A stretch of 64,000 nt of DNA. Origin: Flavobacterium alvei (GTDB taxonomy: Bacteria > Bacteroidota > Bacteroidia > Flavobacteriales > Flavobacteriaceae). The notes beneath the pieces were generated by a model, which saw only the letters and a program-made list of their open reading frames with translations, was not told the DNA's origin and searched no databases. Below are positions 7,932 through 17,519 of the stretch, piece after piece (the first letter of the stretch is position 1; each line of letters opens with the position of its first letter). The DNA lies in contig NZ_PQVG01000006.1 in assembly GCF_002920895.1 (NCBI RefSeq), forward strand, positions 264,449 through 328,448, given 5' to 3'. Made by a program: the position numbers and the translations under genes.

Positions 7932-10900
7932 TTAAAAATTAAGGTATTGTAAATCCAGTTGGGTTTTGTTGAATTGCAGCACATTGTCTAAATAATCCAC
8001 CTGAATGGCTGTCGCGTTTTCTAAGCTTAAAATGTATTGAAAGAAATCTATTTCACCTTGTTGGTAACTTCTATTTCCCACTTTGATAATTTCTTCCGAG
8101 AGTTTTTTTCCATATTGATCGTAATAATTAATCGCTTCTTGGAACTTGGCCAATTCATTCATTTTTTGATTAATGTATTTGTCTATTTTTTGCTCTTCAT
8201 TTTGCTTTTGTTGCTCCCAAGATTGCAATTCCAATTGGGCAACTTTCGATTTTGCTCTGTTACCAAAATAAAACAGTGGAATTCCAACTCCAACCTGAAA
8301 GCCATATATAGATTGGGATAAACCACTATTTTTTCCTTGAAAATAATCTAGGTTTAAATCGGGTAACCAATGCTGTTTTTGCAAACTGATTTGGTTTTTA
8401 TAATTTTTAGTAACACTTTCTAAATAAGAAGAATACAACAACTTACTTGTTTCATTAGTTATCTTTTCAATTGGTTGAATTTTATGACTTGAAATGACTA
8501 CTTTTTCTTCTGATTGTACTAGTGATTGTAAGATTTCATACTGCGCTTTTTTGTCATTTTCAATTTGTGAAAGCGTGGTGCTAATTTTTCTAAACTTGGC
8601 TTGAGCCGTAATTTTTTCAAGATAATTGGTTTCTCCCAATTCAAATTTTCGATCGCTAGCTTTGGAGAAATTTTGGTACAAACTATCCAAATAACGATAC
8701 AATTTTTCTTGATGTTGCAAATACACAATATGATAATATGTATTGGAAACATTAAGAGTCAATCTGTTTTTCTGGATTTCATAACTAGCCTTTTCTTTCT
8801 CGTACTCGGCAGTAAAGGCATTTTTTTGCGCTCCATAAACCGTTGGAAAAGCAAAACGTTGTTGGATTCCAAAAACCTTCAAAGGTTCGTTATTTTGAGC
8901 CAAATTATTTTGGTCATAACTGTAATAAATATTGGTTTTATCAAACGAATAGGCATTATTGATGTTCGCTTTTGTTTTATCGACTTGCAATTGAGCCGCT
9001 TTTATTCCTTTACTATTTTCCAATGCCTTGGCAATCAAAGAGTCGAGTTCACTATTTGAACTTACATTTTGAGAAAAAGCAAATGAAGTAAACAACAATC
9101 CGATAAGAAGAAAAGTTTTCTTTTTATGAATTTTAAATTTTGCTTTCTTGAATTCTTTTCCATCAAAAACTTTGTACAAAATAGGTAAAACCACCATCGT
9201 TAAAATTGTTGCTGTAATCAAACCTCCTATAACCACCGTAGCCAGCGGACGTTGCACTTCTGCACCAGCCGATGATGAAATCGCCATTGGCAGAAATCCC
9301 AATGCTGCTGCTGCCGCTGTCAAAATTACGGGTCGCAATCTATCGGTTGTTCCTTTTAAAATTAATTCGTCCATATCTTCCATTCCGCTGTGTTTTAATT
9401 CTTTAAAATGTTCAATAAGTACAATTCCGTTGAGCACTGCAATTCCGAAAAGTGCAATAAAACCAACACCTGCCGAGATACTAAACGGTAAATCTCGCAA
9501 CCATAAAAACAACACACCACCTACCGCCGAAAGCGGAATTGCTGAATACACCATCAAGGCTTCTTTGACGCTGCTAAAGGCAAAATACAACAAAATAAAA
9601 ATCAAGAACAAAGCTATTGGAACGGCGATAGCCAAACGAGCTTTGGCACTTTGAAGGTTTTCAAATTGACCTCCATAACTGACAGAATACCCAACAGGGA
9701 GTTTAATTTTATTTTCCACAATATTCTGAATATCGAGAACAACACTTTGTAAATCTCGATTTCTCACGTTAATTCCCACCACAATTCTTCGATTGGTATT
9801 GTCTCTAGATATTTTTGCTGGACCTTCAGTATATTCGATACTTGCCAATTCGCTCAAGGGAATTTGTTCCCCATTTGGAACCGAAACATATAAATTTTGT
9901 AAATCTTCAATATCTCGACGATTGGTTTTGTCCAAACGAATGACCATATCGAAACGTTTTTCGCCTTCGAACACATTTCCAACTGCTTTTCCAGCAAAAC
10001 CAAGTGCAATTATTTCGTTCAAATCGGCGATATTCAAACCGTAACGAGCAATTTTAGAACGGTCATAACTAACTGCCATTTGAGGTAAACCTTCGGTCTT
10101 TTCGATAATTACATCCGATGCTCCTTCGATATTTTGAATGGCTTTTTTAATTTCTTTTGCTTTTTCAGCCAATACTTCTAAATCCTCGCCAAAAATCTTC
10201 ACTGCCACATCAGAACGTGTTCCTGAAATCAATTCGTTGAATCGCATTTCAATAGGTTGCGTAAATTCGATATCCATATTTGGAATTTGTCTGGCAATAG
10301 CCGTTTTTATTTTATCGGCCAACTCGTCTTTGCTAGAAGCGGAAACCCATTCTGATTTGGGTTTTAATTTGACAATAATATCACTTTCTTCCATACTCAT
10401 TGGATCGGTTGGCACTTCGGCAGCACCAATTCTGCTCACGACTTGCTCCACTTCGGGAAAGTTTTTCAGAATAATTTGCTCAATTTTTGTAGTTGTAGCA
10501 ATAGTTTTTGATAGTGAAGTTCCTGTTTTTAAAACGGGTTGAATCACAAAATCACCTTCGTCTAATGTTGGAATAAACTCTCCTCCCATTGTTGCAAACA
10601 ACCCCATAGCCATAAATAATAATCCTACAGCTGCATACATTACCTTTTTGGTATTGGCCAAAGCCCAAGTAATTACAGGCAAATACCAAGATTGCATCAG
10701 TTGAATTAATCTATTGGATATTGACTTTGGATTTTCTTCGGTTGGTTTTAAAAATAGTGAGGAAACAACGGGAACATAGGTAAAACAAAACAACATCGCT
10801 CCCAATAAGGCAAAACTAAAAGTCATTCCCATTGGTTTAAACATTTTACCTTCGATGCCCGTCAAAGATAGAATTGGTATAAAAACAATCAGGATAATTA

Positions 10901-12272
10901 ATTGCCCAAAAATGGCTGAATTCATCATTTTGGAAGCACTATTATAAGTGATTTGGTCAATCTCTATCTGGCGATCTTGTTTGGATAAAACTTCCAAGCC
11001 TTTGGATTTGTGAGCAATTTGGAATGCAATAAACTCGACTATAATTACGGCTCCGTCAATGATAATTCCAAAATCGATGGCGCCTAAACTCATCAAATTA
11101 GCATCAATTCCAAAAATATTCATCAATGAAATAGCGAAAAGCAGACACAACGGAATCACCGATGCAACAACCAAACCCGATCGCCAATTGCCTAACAATA
11201 AAACCACTACAAAAATAACAATCAAACAACCTAAAATCAAGTTCTCGGCTACGGTAAAAGTAGTTTTTCCAACCAATTCGCTTCGTTCCAAAAAACCGTT
11301 AATGTAAACGCCTTTTGGTAAACGTTTTTGAATTTCGGCAACCCTATTCTTGACATCTGTGATTACTTGTTTCGAGTTTCCTCCTTTGAGCATCATCACT
11401 TGACCTAAAACTTTTTCGCCTTCGCTATTACCCGTTATGGCACCAAAACGATTGGCATTTCCATAACGAACTTCGGCCACATTTTTGACATAAACTGGCA
11501 ACCCATTTGTGTTTTTGACCACGATATTTTCGATGTCTTGAATGGATTTTACCTTTCCTTCGGCACGAATGAAATAACTTTGATTCGTTTTTTCGATATA
11601 AGCACCACCTGCAATACTGTTGTTTTTTTCTAAAGCATTAAATACATCCAAAGTTGTGATATTCATTGCTTTTAAACGTGAGGGAACGATGGCAATTTCA
11701 TATTGTTTGAGATAACCACCCCAAGTATTGATTTCTACAACACCTTTGATTCCAGATAATTGCCTTTTCACTACCCAGTCTTGAATGGTCCTCAAATCAG
11801 TAACGGAATAGTGAGATTTGAATTCTGGTTTTACTTCCAGCGTATATTGATATATTTCGCCCAAACCAGTAGTAATGGGACCCATTTCGGGGGTTCCAAA
11901 ACCTTGAGGTATTTTCTCGGAAGCCGATTTTATTTTTTCGGCAATAAGTTGGCGTGGAAGATAAGTCCCCAAATCATCATCAAAAACGATGGTTACTACC
12001 GATAACCCAAATTTTGATATGGAACGGATTTCTTTGACACCAGGCAAATTAGCCATTTCAATTTCGACAGGATAGGTAATAAATTGCTCTATATCTTGGG
12101 TCGAAAGATTGCGAGAAGTCGTGATTACTTGCACTTGATTGTTGGTTACATCTGGAACTGCGCCAATGGAAATTTGGGTAATGGAAAAAAGCCCATATCC
12201 AATAACCAAAAGTGTAAATAGTAAAATGATTAGTTTATTTCGTAAGCTAAATGCGATAATTTTCTCCAACAT
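7932..12272 (-). CDS. CzcA-type heavy-metal RND pump fused to a TolC-like outer-membrane factor
   Basis: A 1446-aa fusion. Residues 1 to about 1045 are a heavy-metal RND transporter with twelve membrane segments and two periplasmic loops. In TM4 it has D400-F-G-I-I-I-D406 with E413, the CzcA pattern for divalent cations (Co/Zn/Cd) rather than the CusA copper pattern. Residues about 1050-1067 (KTFLLIGLLFTSFAFS before Gln1068) look like an internal signal peptide. Residues 1068-1446 are a TolC-family outer-membrane factor with alpha-helical repeats. The frame is continuous with no in-frame Met at the junction. Pump-OMF fusions are known in Bacteroidota, and export of the OMF part presumably needs cleavage (inference). 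Metal specificity is unproven. Confidence 0.92.
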   Translation of the reverse strand: MLEKIIAFSLRNKLIILLFTLLVIGYGLFSITQISIGAVPDVTNNQVQVITTSRNLSTQDIEQFITYPVEIEMANLPGVKEIRSISKFGLSVVTIVFDDDLGTYLPRQLIAEKIKSASEKIPQGFGTPEMGPITTGLGEIYQYTLEVKPEFKSHYSVTDLRTIQDWVVKRQLSGIKGVVEINTWGGYLKQYEIAIVPSRLKAMNITTLDVFNALEKNNSIAGGAYIEKTNQSYFIRAEGKVKSIQDIENIVVKNTNGLPVYVKNVAEVRYGNANRFGAITGNSEGEKVLGQVMMLKGGNSKQVITDVKNRVAEIQKRLPKGVYINGFLERSELVGKTTFTVAENLILGCLIVIFVVVLLLGNWRSGLVVASVIPLCLLFAISLMNIFGIDANLMSLGAIDFGIIIDGAVIIVEFIAFQIAHKSKGLEVLSKQDRQIEIDQITYNSASKMMNSAIFGQLIILIVFIPILSLTGIEGKMFKPMGMTFSFALLGAMLFCFTYVPVVSSLFLKPTEENPKSISNRLIQLMQSWYLPVITWALANTKKVMYAAVGLLFMAMGLFATMGGEFIPTLDEGDFVIQPVLKTGTSLSKTIATTTKIEQIILKNFPEVEQVVSRIGAAEVPTDPMSMEESDIIVKLKPKSEWVSASSKDELADKIKTAIARQIPNMDIEFTQPIEMRFNELISGTRSDVAVKIFGEDLEVLAEKAKEIKKAIQNIEGASDVIIEKTEGLPQMAVSYDRSKIARYGLNIADLNEIIALGFAGKAVGNVFEGEKRFDMVIRLDKTNRRDIEDLQNLYVSVPNGEQIPLSELASIEYTEGPAKISRDNTNRRIVVGINVRNRDLQSVVLDIQNIVENKIKLPVGYSVSYGGQFENLQSAKARLAIAVPIALFLIFILLYFAFSSVKEALMVYSAIPLSAVGGVLFLWLRDLPFSISAGVGFIALFGIAVLNGIVLIEHFKELKHSGMEDMDELILKGTTDRLRPVILTAAAAALGFLPMAISSSAGAEVQRPLATVVIGGLITATILTMVVLPILYKVFDGKEFKKAKFKIHKKKTFLLIGLLFTSFAFSQNVSSNSELDSLIAKALENSKGIKAAQLQVDKTKANINNAYSFDKTNIYYSYDQNNLAQNNEPLKVFGIQQRFAFPTVYGAQKNAFTAEYEKEKASYEIQKNRLTLNVSNTYYHIVYLQHQEKLYRYLDSLYQNFSKASDRKFELGETNYLEKITAQAKFRKISTTLSQIENDKKAQYEILQSLVQSEEKVVISSHKIQPIEKITNETSKLLYSSYLESVTKNYKNQISLQKQHWLPDLNLDYFQGKNSGLSQSIYGFQVGVGIPLFYFGNRAKSKVAQLELQSWEQQKQNEEQKIDKYINQKMNELAKFQEAINYYDQYGKKLSEEIIKVGNRSYQQGEIDFFQYILSLENATAIQVDYLDNVLQFNKTQLDLQYLNF

Positions 12273-12292
12273 ATAATTCTAATTTTATGTCA

Positions 12293-12300
12293 CAAAAGTA
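12293..12300 (-). promoter_or_regulatory. Predicted -7 element for the metal-efflux operon
   Basis: The minus strand reads TACTTTTG, an exact TAnnTTTG, 20 bases upstream of the pump ATG. The upstream TTTTG is closer than the usual -33 spacing, so only the -7 box is well supported. Confidence 0.5.
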
Positions 12301-12424
12301 TTGAGAAATAGAAGACAAAATGCTTAAAAACAACTTAAGATATGCTTACGAAAAACTTAAAATATTGTAGTTTCATTCAACGGTTTTTTGATTTCGAATA
12401 CATTATAAAGATACAGCAATCTGC

Positions 12425-14365
12425 CTATTTTTTCTTATTTTCTTTGAAATTGTATTTTCTTTCTTTATACAAATAAGAAGCGGTAATCACGTGTGCCAAA
12501 GCATCTTTTGCCAATTCTTTATTCAAAGTTACTGGAGTAAAAATAGTGTCTTTTTCAACCCTAAATTGTAAAGGATCTTTGTTGGGTTGCATAATAATTA
12601 CTTGGTTATCTACTCTAAAAGCATTGATGTCATTGAATTGCATTATTGCCCGTCCTTTAGTATTTTCAGGAAGGAGAAACAAATTTCTTCCAGGCATTGG
12701 TGTAATAACATTCATTCCAATCTTGCTTAAAAGTGTGGGTTGCATATCAATTTGACTGCATAATTTGCTGTATTTTTCCCCTTTTGAAAAACCTGGTCCA
12801 ATGATTAATGCTGGAATATGAAATTTGTGAATCGGAACCAAATGCTTTCCATACGTTCTAGTATTGTGGTCAGCAATTACAATGAAAATAGTGTTTTTAT
12901 AATACCCTTCTTTTTTGGCCATTTCAAAAAACTTTCCAATAGAATAATCGGCATATTTCATTGCGTTGTTAACCGTATTTTTTTGTTTGTCATACAATTT
13001 AATTCTTCCTTCTGGATATTCAAAAGGTTCGTGATTAGAGGAAGAAAAAATTAATGAAACAAAAGGTTTGGTTTTTAATGACCTAAAATAATCATTAGCC
13101 TTTTTCATTACATCTTCATCAGACCATCCCCAAGTAGCATGAAAAACTGATTTTTTTGGATCAAAATGTTCTTCGTCAATTAAATTATCGAATCCGTTTC
13201 CGTTAAAAAATGACCCCATATTGTCAAAATTATCCATACCTCCATAAATAAAACTAGTATCATAACCTTTTGACTTTAACAAGCTGGCAATAGTATAAAA
13301 ATCGCTTTGTGAGTTACTTAATTTCACAACACTTTCTGATGGCGAAGGTAAAAAACCTGTAACAACAGCTTCAATTCCACGTACACTTCGGGTTCCTGTA
13401 CAATATAAATTAGTAAACAATAAACCTTCTTTTGACAATTTATCAAATTCAGGAGTTAAAGGCAATCCACCCAAACAGCCAACATATTCTGCACCTAAAC
13501 TCTCTTCGAGAATAATAACAACATTATACGGTTTTGCAACCAAAGTATCCGAATATTGATTGTGTAGCAAAGGATATTCTTTATCAATAAAATCGTTATC
13601 AGAAACATTCATATATTTTTTGACCCTAGCAATAGCTTCATCAGGATTCATTTTCCCATAAACTTTATCACTATTACCTTCGTTTTTAATTGAATACAAA
13701 GCAAAAGCAACCGTATAAAAGGAATTCAATCCCATGCAATTCGTCAATTGATCGGTCGAAAATATGGCATTACTGGAATTGATGGGTCTTTTTGAAGTTA
13801 GACTAGAACGAGCACCAAAAAACAATAAAAAAGCAATCAAAGGAAATAAAATCAACTTGGTTTTGTATGCAGCTGGAACTATCCCAAAAAGTTTTTTTCT
13901 ACGTTTTATCAAGACATAAATAAATGCCGTAATGATTATAAAAGTAGCAATAATAGATAGTAGATATCCTTTGTAAAGCAACTGAATAACTTCTTTGGGA
14001 TAAATTAGATATTCAATAAATAATTGATTAGGTCTGGTATCATATTGTCCAATAAAATTGGGAGTTGCCAACTCCATAAACAAAATCAAAGACAAGAATA
14101 AAACAAAATAAATAGTAAAAAACACCCTTATTTTTTTCAATAAAGCATCCGGAAATAGGCAAATTAATAGCGTTGGAAGAAAAAGAATGTAACACAATAA
14201 AATCAAATCCATTCGCAAACCAATAGGAAAAATATGCCAATAATTTGGAGTTTGTGATACTCTTTCTTGAAATAGAAAGAATAAAAAAATTCGGGATAAA
14301 GTGGTAATGAATAACCCAATAAACAAGAAGTTAAATATGGGTTTAAGGAAGTCTATTTTTTTCAT
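12425..14365 (-). CDS. LTA-synthase-like membrane sulfatase / phospho-alcohol transferase
   Basis: A 646-aa protein with five N-terminal membrane segments (about residues 10-190) and a large extracytoplasmic sulfatase/alkaline-phosphatase-fold domain. Metal-site and nucleophile motifs are visible: VIILEESLGAEYVG (metal Glu), the likely nucleophile Thr325 in TGTRSVRG, and IVIADHNTRTYG (metal Asp-His). This matches the LtaS/OpgB superfamily, which moves phosphoglycerol or phosphoethanolamine between lipids and glycans. Gram-negative flavobacteria have no lipoteichoic acid, so a lipid A or glycan modification is more likely (inference). It lies 126 bases downstream of the histidine kinase on the same strand and may be controlled by that system. 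Confidence 0.85.
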   Translation of the reverse strand: MKKIDFLKPIFNFLFIGLFITTLSRIFLFFLFQERVSQTPNYWHIFPIGLRMDLILLCYILFLPTLLICLFPDALLKKIRVFFTIYFVLFLSLILFMELATPNFIGQYDTRPNQLFIEYLIYPKEVIQLLYKGYLLSIIATFIIITAFIYVLIKRRKKLFGIVPAAYKTKLILFPLIAFLLFFGARSSLTSKRPINSSNAIFSTDQLTNCMGLNSFYTVAFALYSIKNEGNSDKVYGKMNPDEAIARVKKYMNVSDNDFIDKEYPLLHNQYSDTLVAKPYNVVIILEESLGAEYVGCLGGLPLTPEFDKLSKEGLLFTNLYCTGTRSVRGIEAVVTGFLPSPSESVVKLSNSQSDFYTIASLLKSKGYDTSFIYGGMDNFDNMGSFFNGNGFDNLIDEEHFDPKKSVFHATWGWSDEDVMKKANDYFRSLKTKPFVSLIFSSSNHEPFEYPEGRIKLYDKQKNTVNNAMKYADYSIGKFFEMAKKEGYYKNTIFIVIADHNTRTYGKHLVPIHKFHIPALIIGPGFSKGEKYSKLCSQIDMQPTLLSKIGMNVITPMPGRNLFLLPENTKGRAIMQFNDINAFRVDNQVIIMQPNKDPLQFRVEKDTIFTPVTLNKELAKDALAHVITASYLYKERKYNFKENKKK

Positions 14366-14491
14366 TATATAATATAAAACTGGAGTTTACTAATAATTTA
14401 TAAAAATAGGTATTTAAATCAAATCAAAAATACAAACAACCTTAATATTTAATTAATATTCTACTAACACTTAGATAATGCTTATTTTATA

Positions 14492-15871
14492 TTATTTAAA
14501 ACTTAAAATTACCGAAGTTCCTTTATTGATTTCGCTTTGAATTTTAAATTGAATGTTTAATAATTCTGCCAATCGCTTTACGATGGAAAGTCCTAGGCCT
14601 GAACCTTTTATTTCAGGATGATTGGTTGGGTTCGAACGATAAAAAGGATTTGCAATTTTACCTAAATCTTCTTTCGAAATACCGATTCCATTGTCTGAAA
14701 TGGTGCAAATCGTAGTCGTTTCATTTTGCGAAAGCGTTATTGAAATCGCCCCATTTTCATTCGAATATTTGATGGCATTGCTAATGATATTACTTAAAAT
14801 AATTGACACTAAATAACTATCTGATTGAACATAATATTCTTCAAAAAATTGATGATTTATACTAATCTTTTTTTCATTAGCCTTCAATGAATATCTTGTT
14901 AAAATGTCTAATAATAAGGCATTCAAATATACTTTTTCGGTTTTCAAACTTTGAATCTGATTTTCGAATCTTGCCAATAACAGTAATTGATCAACCAAAT
15001 TATTTAATCTATTGACTTCCGAAATTCCATAACTAATTTTCTCTTCATATTCTGACTGAGTTCTGGGTTTCCTAATCAAGACTTCTAAGGTTCCTTTCAA
15101 AACGGTCAGTGGAGTTCTTAATTCGTGTGAAGCATCCGAAGTAAATTGTTTTTCACGTTCTACAGCATTTTCGATGCGATCCAATAAATCATTAATAGTT
15201 TTCGAAAGAACATACAATTCGTCTTTGTTTTGAGGCAAAACGATGCGTTCTTTCAAATTATCTTTGGTAATTTGGCTTGAAGTTTGGGTAATGATTTTGA
15301 TGGGTTTTATGCTTCTACCCGCAATGAATCTCGCAATTAAGAACAATAGAATTAAAATAAGCGGGAATGCAATATAAAGGGTAGTTCTCAAATTGGTCAA
15401 TATCAGTGTGGCCTCGTCCAATGACATTGCAACAAAAAGGTATCCCACTTTTTTTCCTTTGGCTAAAAGTGGAATTTGGATTTGCCTAATGGGTTGTTTA
15501 TCCAAAAATGAATCTACGAATTGATTGTCTTTTTGAACGCTGTATAATTCAAGTTGAAGCCCTTTCAGATTCGGAGATTTGTCAATTAATTTATTGTTGT
15601 AATCAAAAAATTGGACAAAAACAGGATTCACTTTTACCGAATTATTGTCTCTTTCTCGCCATTGATCTACTTGAATCAAGAAAGAATTATTACTGTCAAT
15701 GGCTAATAATTTCAAATATTCTTCCGATTCTTCTAAAATATCATCATTGATATGCTTGTTGATGCTAAAAGAAGTAATTTGATAAATCACAAAAAAAACC
15801 ACCGAAATTAAGATTGCGGTACTGAGTATATAATTGAAAGCGATTCTGTTTTTAAAGGAAAATGAAAACAT
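14492..15871 (-). CDS. Two-component sensor histidine kinase, HAMP type
   Basis: A 459-aa inner-membrane sensor kinase. TM1 is at about residues 9-31, followed by a sensor domain of about 130 residues and TM2 at about 163-185. A HAMP domain follows, then a HisKA domain with phospho-acceptor His249 in SDASHELRTPLTVLKG, then the ATPase with N box (NIISNAIKYSNENG), G1 (ISDNGIGIS) and G2 (GSGLGLSIV). It is separated from the response regulator by four bases, so the two are one transcription unit with the regulator first. This CusS/ArlS-like architecture does not reveal the ligand. The neighbouring metal pump and LtaS-like enzyme are both possible targets. Confidence 0.94.
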   Translation of the reverse strand: MFSFSFKNRIAFNYILSTAILISVVFFVIYQITSFSINKHINDDILEESEEYLKLLAIDSNNSFLIQVDQWRERDNNSVKVNPVFVQFFDYNNKLIDKSPNLKGLQLELYSVQKDNQFVDSFLDKQPIRQIQIPLLAKGKKVGYLFVAMSLDEATLILTNLRTTLYIAFPLILILLFLIARFIAGRSIKPIKIITQTSSQITKDNLKERIVLPQNKDELYVLSKTINDLLDRIENAVEREKQFTSDASHELRTPLTVLKGTLEVLIRKPRTQSEYEEKISYGISEVNRLNNLVDQLLLLARFENQIQSLKTEKVYLNALLLDILTRYSLKANEKKISINHQFFEEYYVQSDSYLVSIILSNIISNAIKYSNENGAISITLSQNETTTICTISDNGIGISKEDLGKIANPFYRSNPTNHPEIKGSGLGLSIVKRLAELLNIQFKIQSEINKGTSVILSFK

Positions 15872-15875
15872 ACAA

Positions 15876-16547
15876 TTAGTTTAAATCATTCGCAATATAG
15901 CCAACTCCACGAATGGTTTTGATTAAATCTTCTTCTTTGTTGAGATTGAGTTTTTTTCGAATAGCATTCATAAAAACATCTATAACGCCTGTGTCGTATT
16001 CAAAATGAATGTCCCAAACATCTTCTATAATTTGGCTACGTGTGCACACTTTTCCTTTGTTTCGAATCAAATAACTAAGCAATTCGAATTCGCGTTGGGT
16101 CAAATTAACTTCTGTTTCACCAGCTGTAACTAGGTGTTTGGTCAAATTAATTTCTATTCCACCCAATTTTAGAATTTCTGACTCAGATTGATTTCTGAAA
16201 TGTATTTTTATTCGTTCGACCAATTCATCAAAGCTAAATGGTTTTTTGATGTAATCGTTGGCTCCTGCTTTGAGTCCTTCGATGGTTTCTTGAACGGTGT
16301 CTTTGGCGGTTAAAAAAATAATTGGTGTTTTGGCATCCGTTTTTCTAATAGCATTGCAAACTTCAATTCCAGTCATTTGTGGCAAAATCCAATCCAAAAG
16401 AATAAGATTTACTTTTTGGCTTAAAGCCAATTCAAGACCTGTTTTTCCATCATTGGCAACAAAAATAGAATATCCTTCTTCTTCCAAACCTTGTCTAAGA
16501 AAATTGGCTATTCCTATTTCGTCTTCAACTATTAAAATTTTCACCAT
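15876..16547 (-). CDS. OmpR/PhoB-family response regulator
   Basis: A 223-aa DNA-binding response regulator. The receiver domain (1-120) has the acidic pair in VEDEIG, phospho-acceptor Asp52 in LILLDWILPQMTG, the switch Thr in IIFLTAKD and Lys in YIKKPF. The C-terminal winged helix (about 125-223) has LTQREFELLSYL and ends with RGVGYI, typical of the OmpR subfamily. It is the first gene of the regulator-kinase pair and presumably receives phosphate from the kinase four bases downstream. It diverges from the YoaK gene across a 228-base AT-rich region. Confidence 0.95.
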   Translation of the reverse strand: MVKILIVEDEIGIANFLRQGLEEEGYSIFVANDGKTGLELALSQKVNLILLDWILPQMTGIEVCNAIRKTDAKTPIIFLTAKDTVQETIEGLKAGANDYIKKPFSFDELVERIKIHFRNQSESEILKLGGIEINLTKHLVTAGETEVNLTQREFELLSYLIRNKGKVCTRSQIIEDVWDIHFEYDTGVIDVFMNAIRKKLNLNKEEDLIKTIRGVGYIANDLN

Positions 16548-16775
16548 TATTGTTCTATTTCGAAACGTAAAATTATTATATTAAGTGTTTCAAAAATTCT
16601 AAAAGAGAATATTAAGCCAAAATTAAGTTTGAAATAAATTGACAAACGCTAATTTTATTCAACTATTATTTCTATAGTTAATCATAATTTTGAAAAAAAT
16701 AAGGTAATTTTACATTCATCAAGAAACTACTATTTTGTCTAGTTTCATAACTTGAATTCGCAAACAAAAAAGATT

Positions 16776-17504
16776 ATGTTTCGGCACAAAGGTAAAAATA
16801 GAACTTTTGCACACGATTTAAGATTGGCCACTTTACTTTCTTTTGTAGCAGGATTAGTCAATATTACGGGTGTTTTGGCTTTGAAAACTTTAACAACTAA
16901 TGTAACGGGACATTTTGCCTTTTTTGCCGAAGAAATAATGAAGCATAATTATGCTACTGCAATTACCTTTCTGGTTTTTACAGTTTTCTTTCTCCTAGGT
17001 TCGTTTCTCTCTAGTTTTTTACAAGAATTTATTTCAATAAAAAATCCTGATTTGTCTCATATATATCCCATTACGCTAGAAATGATTATTTTGATTGCGG
17101 TAGGTGCCTTCGGAACAAGTACTGGTTTATTTACTTTAGAAGGTAAATTAACTGCTTTTTTTATGCTTTTTGCAATGGGAATTCAAAATTCGTTGGTAAC
17201 CAACATTTCAAGATCTACAGTTAGAACCACGCACTTAACAGGACTTTTTACTGATTTAGGAATCGAATTGTCTCAATTGTTTTTTTATAAAAAACCAGAA
17301 GAAATTAAAAAACTGAAATCTAGTATATTTTTACGTTTTTCAATCATTACCTTCTTTTTTATTGGCTGTTTTTCGGGTGGGATTATCTACCAATTTCTGG
17401 AAATAAAAACACTTTTTATTGCTACTTTCTTCCTCTTAATTGCACAATGGTATGATTATATGCGTCTGAAGTTTCATCTAATCAAGAGAAAAACGTTTAA
17501 ATAA
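16776..17504 (+). CDS. YoaK-family (DUF1275) membrane protein
   Basis: A protein of about 242 aa with six hydrophobic segments and the family motifs SFVAGLVNITGVLAL near the start and TNVTGHFAFFAEE. MGIQNSLVTNISRSTVRTTH is in the middle, as in DUF1275/YoaK proteins. I use ATG 16776 (MFRHKGKNRTF). An in-frame TTG at 16752 would add eight residues but has no similarity value. The substrate, if it is a transporter, is unknown. It is convergent with the M15 peptidase gene, with only 15 bases between the stops and no evident terminator. Confidence 0.85.
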   Translation: MFRHKGKNRTFAHDLRLATLLSFVAGLVNITGVLALKTLTTNVTGHFAFFAEEIMKHNYATAITFLVFTVFFLLGSFLSSFLQEFISIKNPDLSHIYPITLEMIILIAVGAFGTSTGLFTLEGKLTAFFMLFAMGIQNSLVTNISRSTVRTTHLTGLFTDLGIELSQLFFYKKPEEIKKLKSSIFLRFSIITFFFIGCFSGGIIYQFLEIKTLFIATFFLLIAQWYDYMRLKFHLIKRKTFK

Positions 17505-17519
17505 TTGACTTATCAAATT

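Noticed and set aside
9148..9654. A 168-aa plus-strand open frame opposite the metal pump
   Set aside because: It is composed of antisense codons of the conserved RND transporter, without a promoter or family resemblance.
12425..14365. Calling the membrane sulfatase a lipoteichoic acid synthase
   Set aside because: The motifs match the superfamily, but Bacteroidota lack lipoteichoic acid, so only the fold-level call is kept.
16752..16775. TTG start adding eight residues to the YoaK protein
   Set aside because: ATG 16776 gives the usual N-terminus, and the extra residues have no similarity or start-site support.
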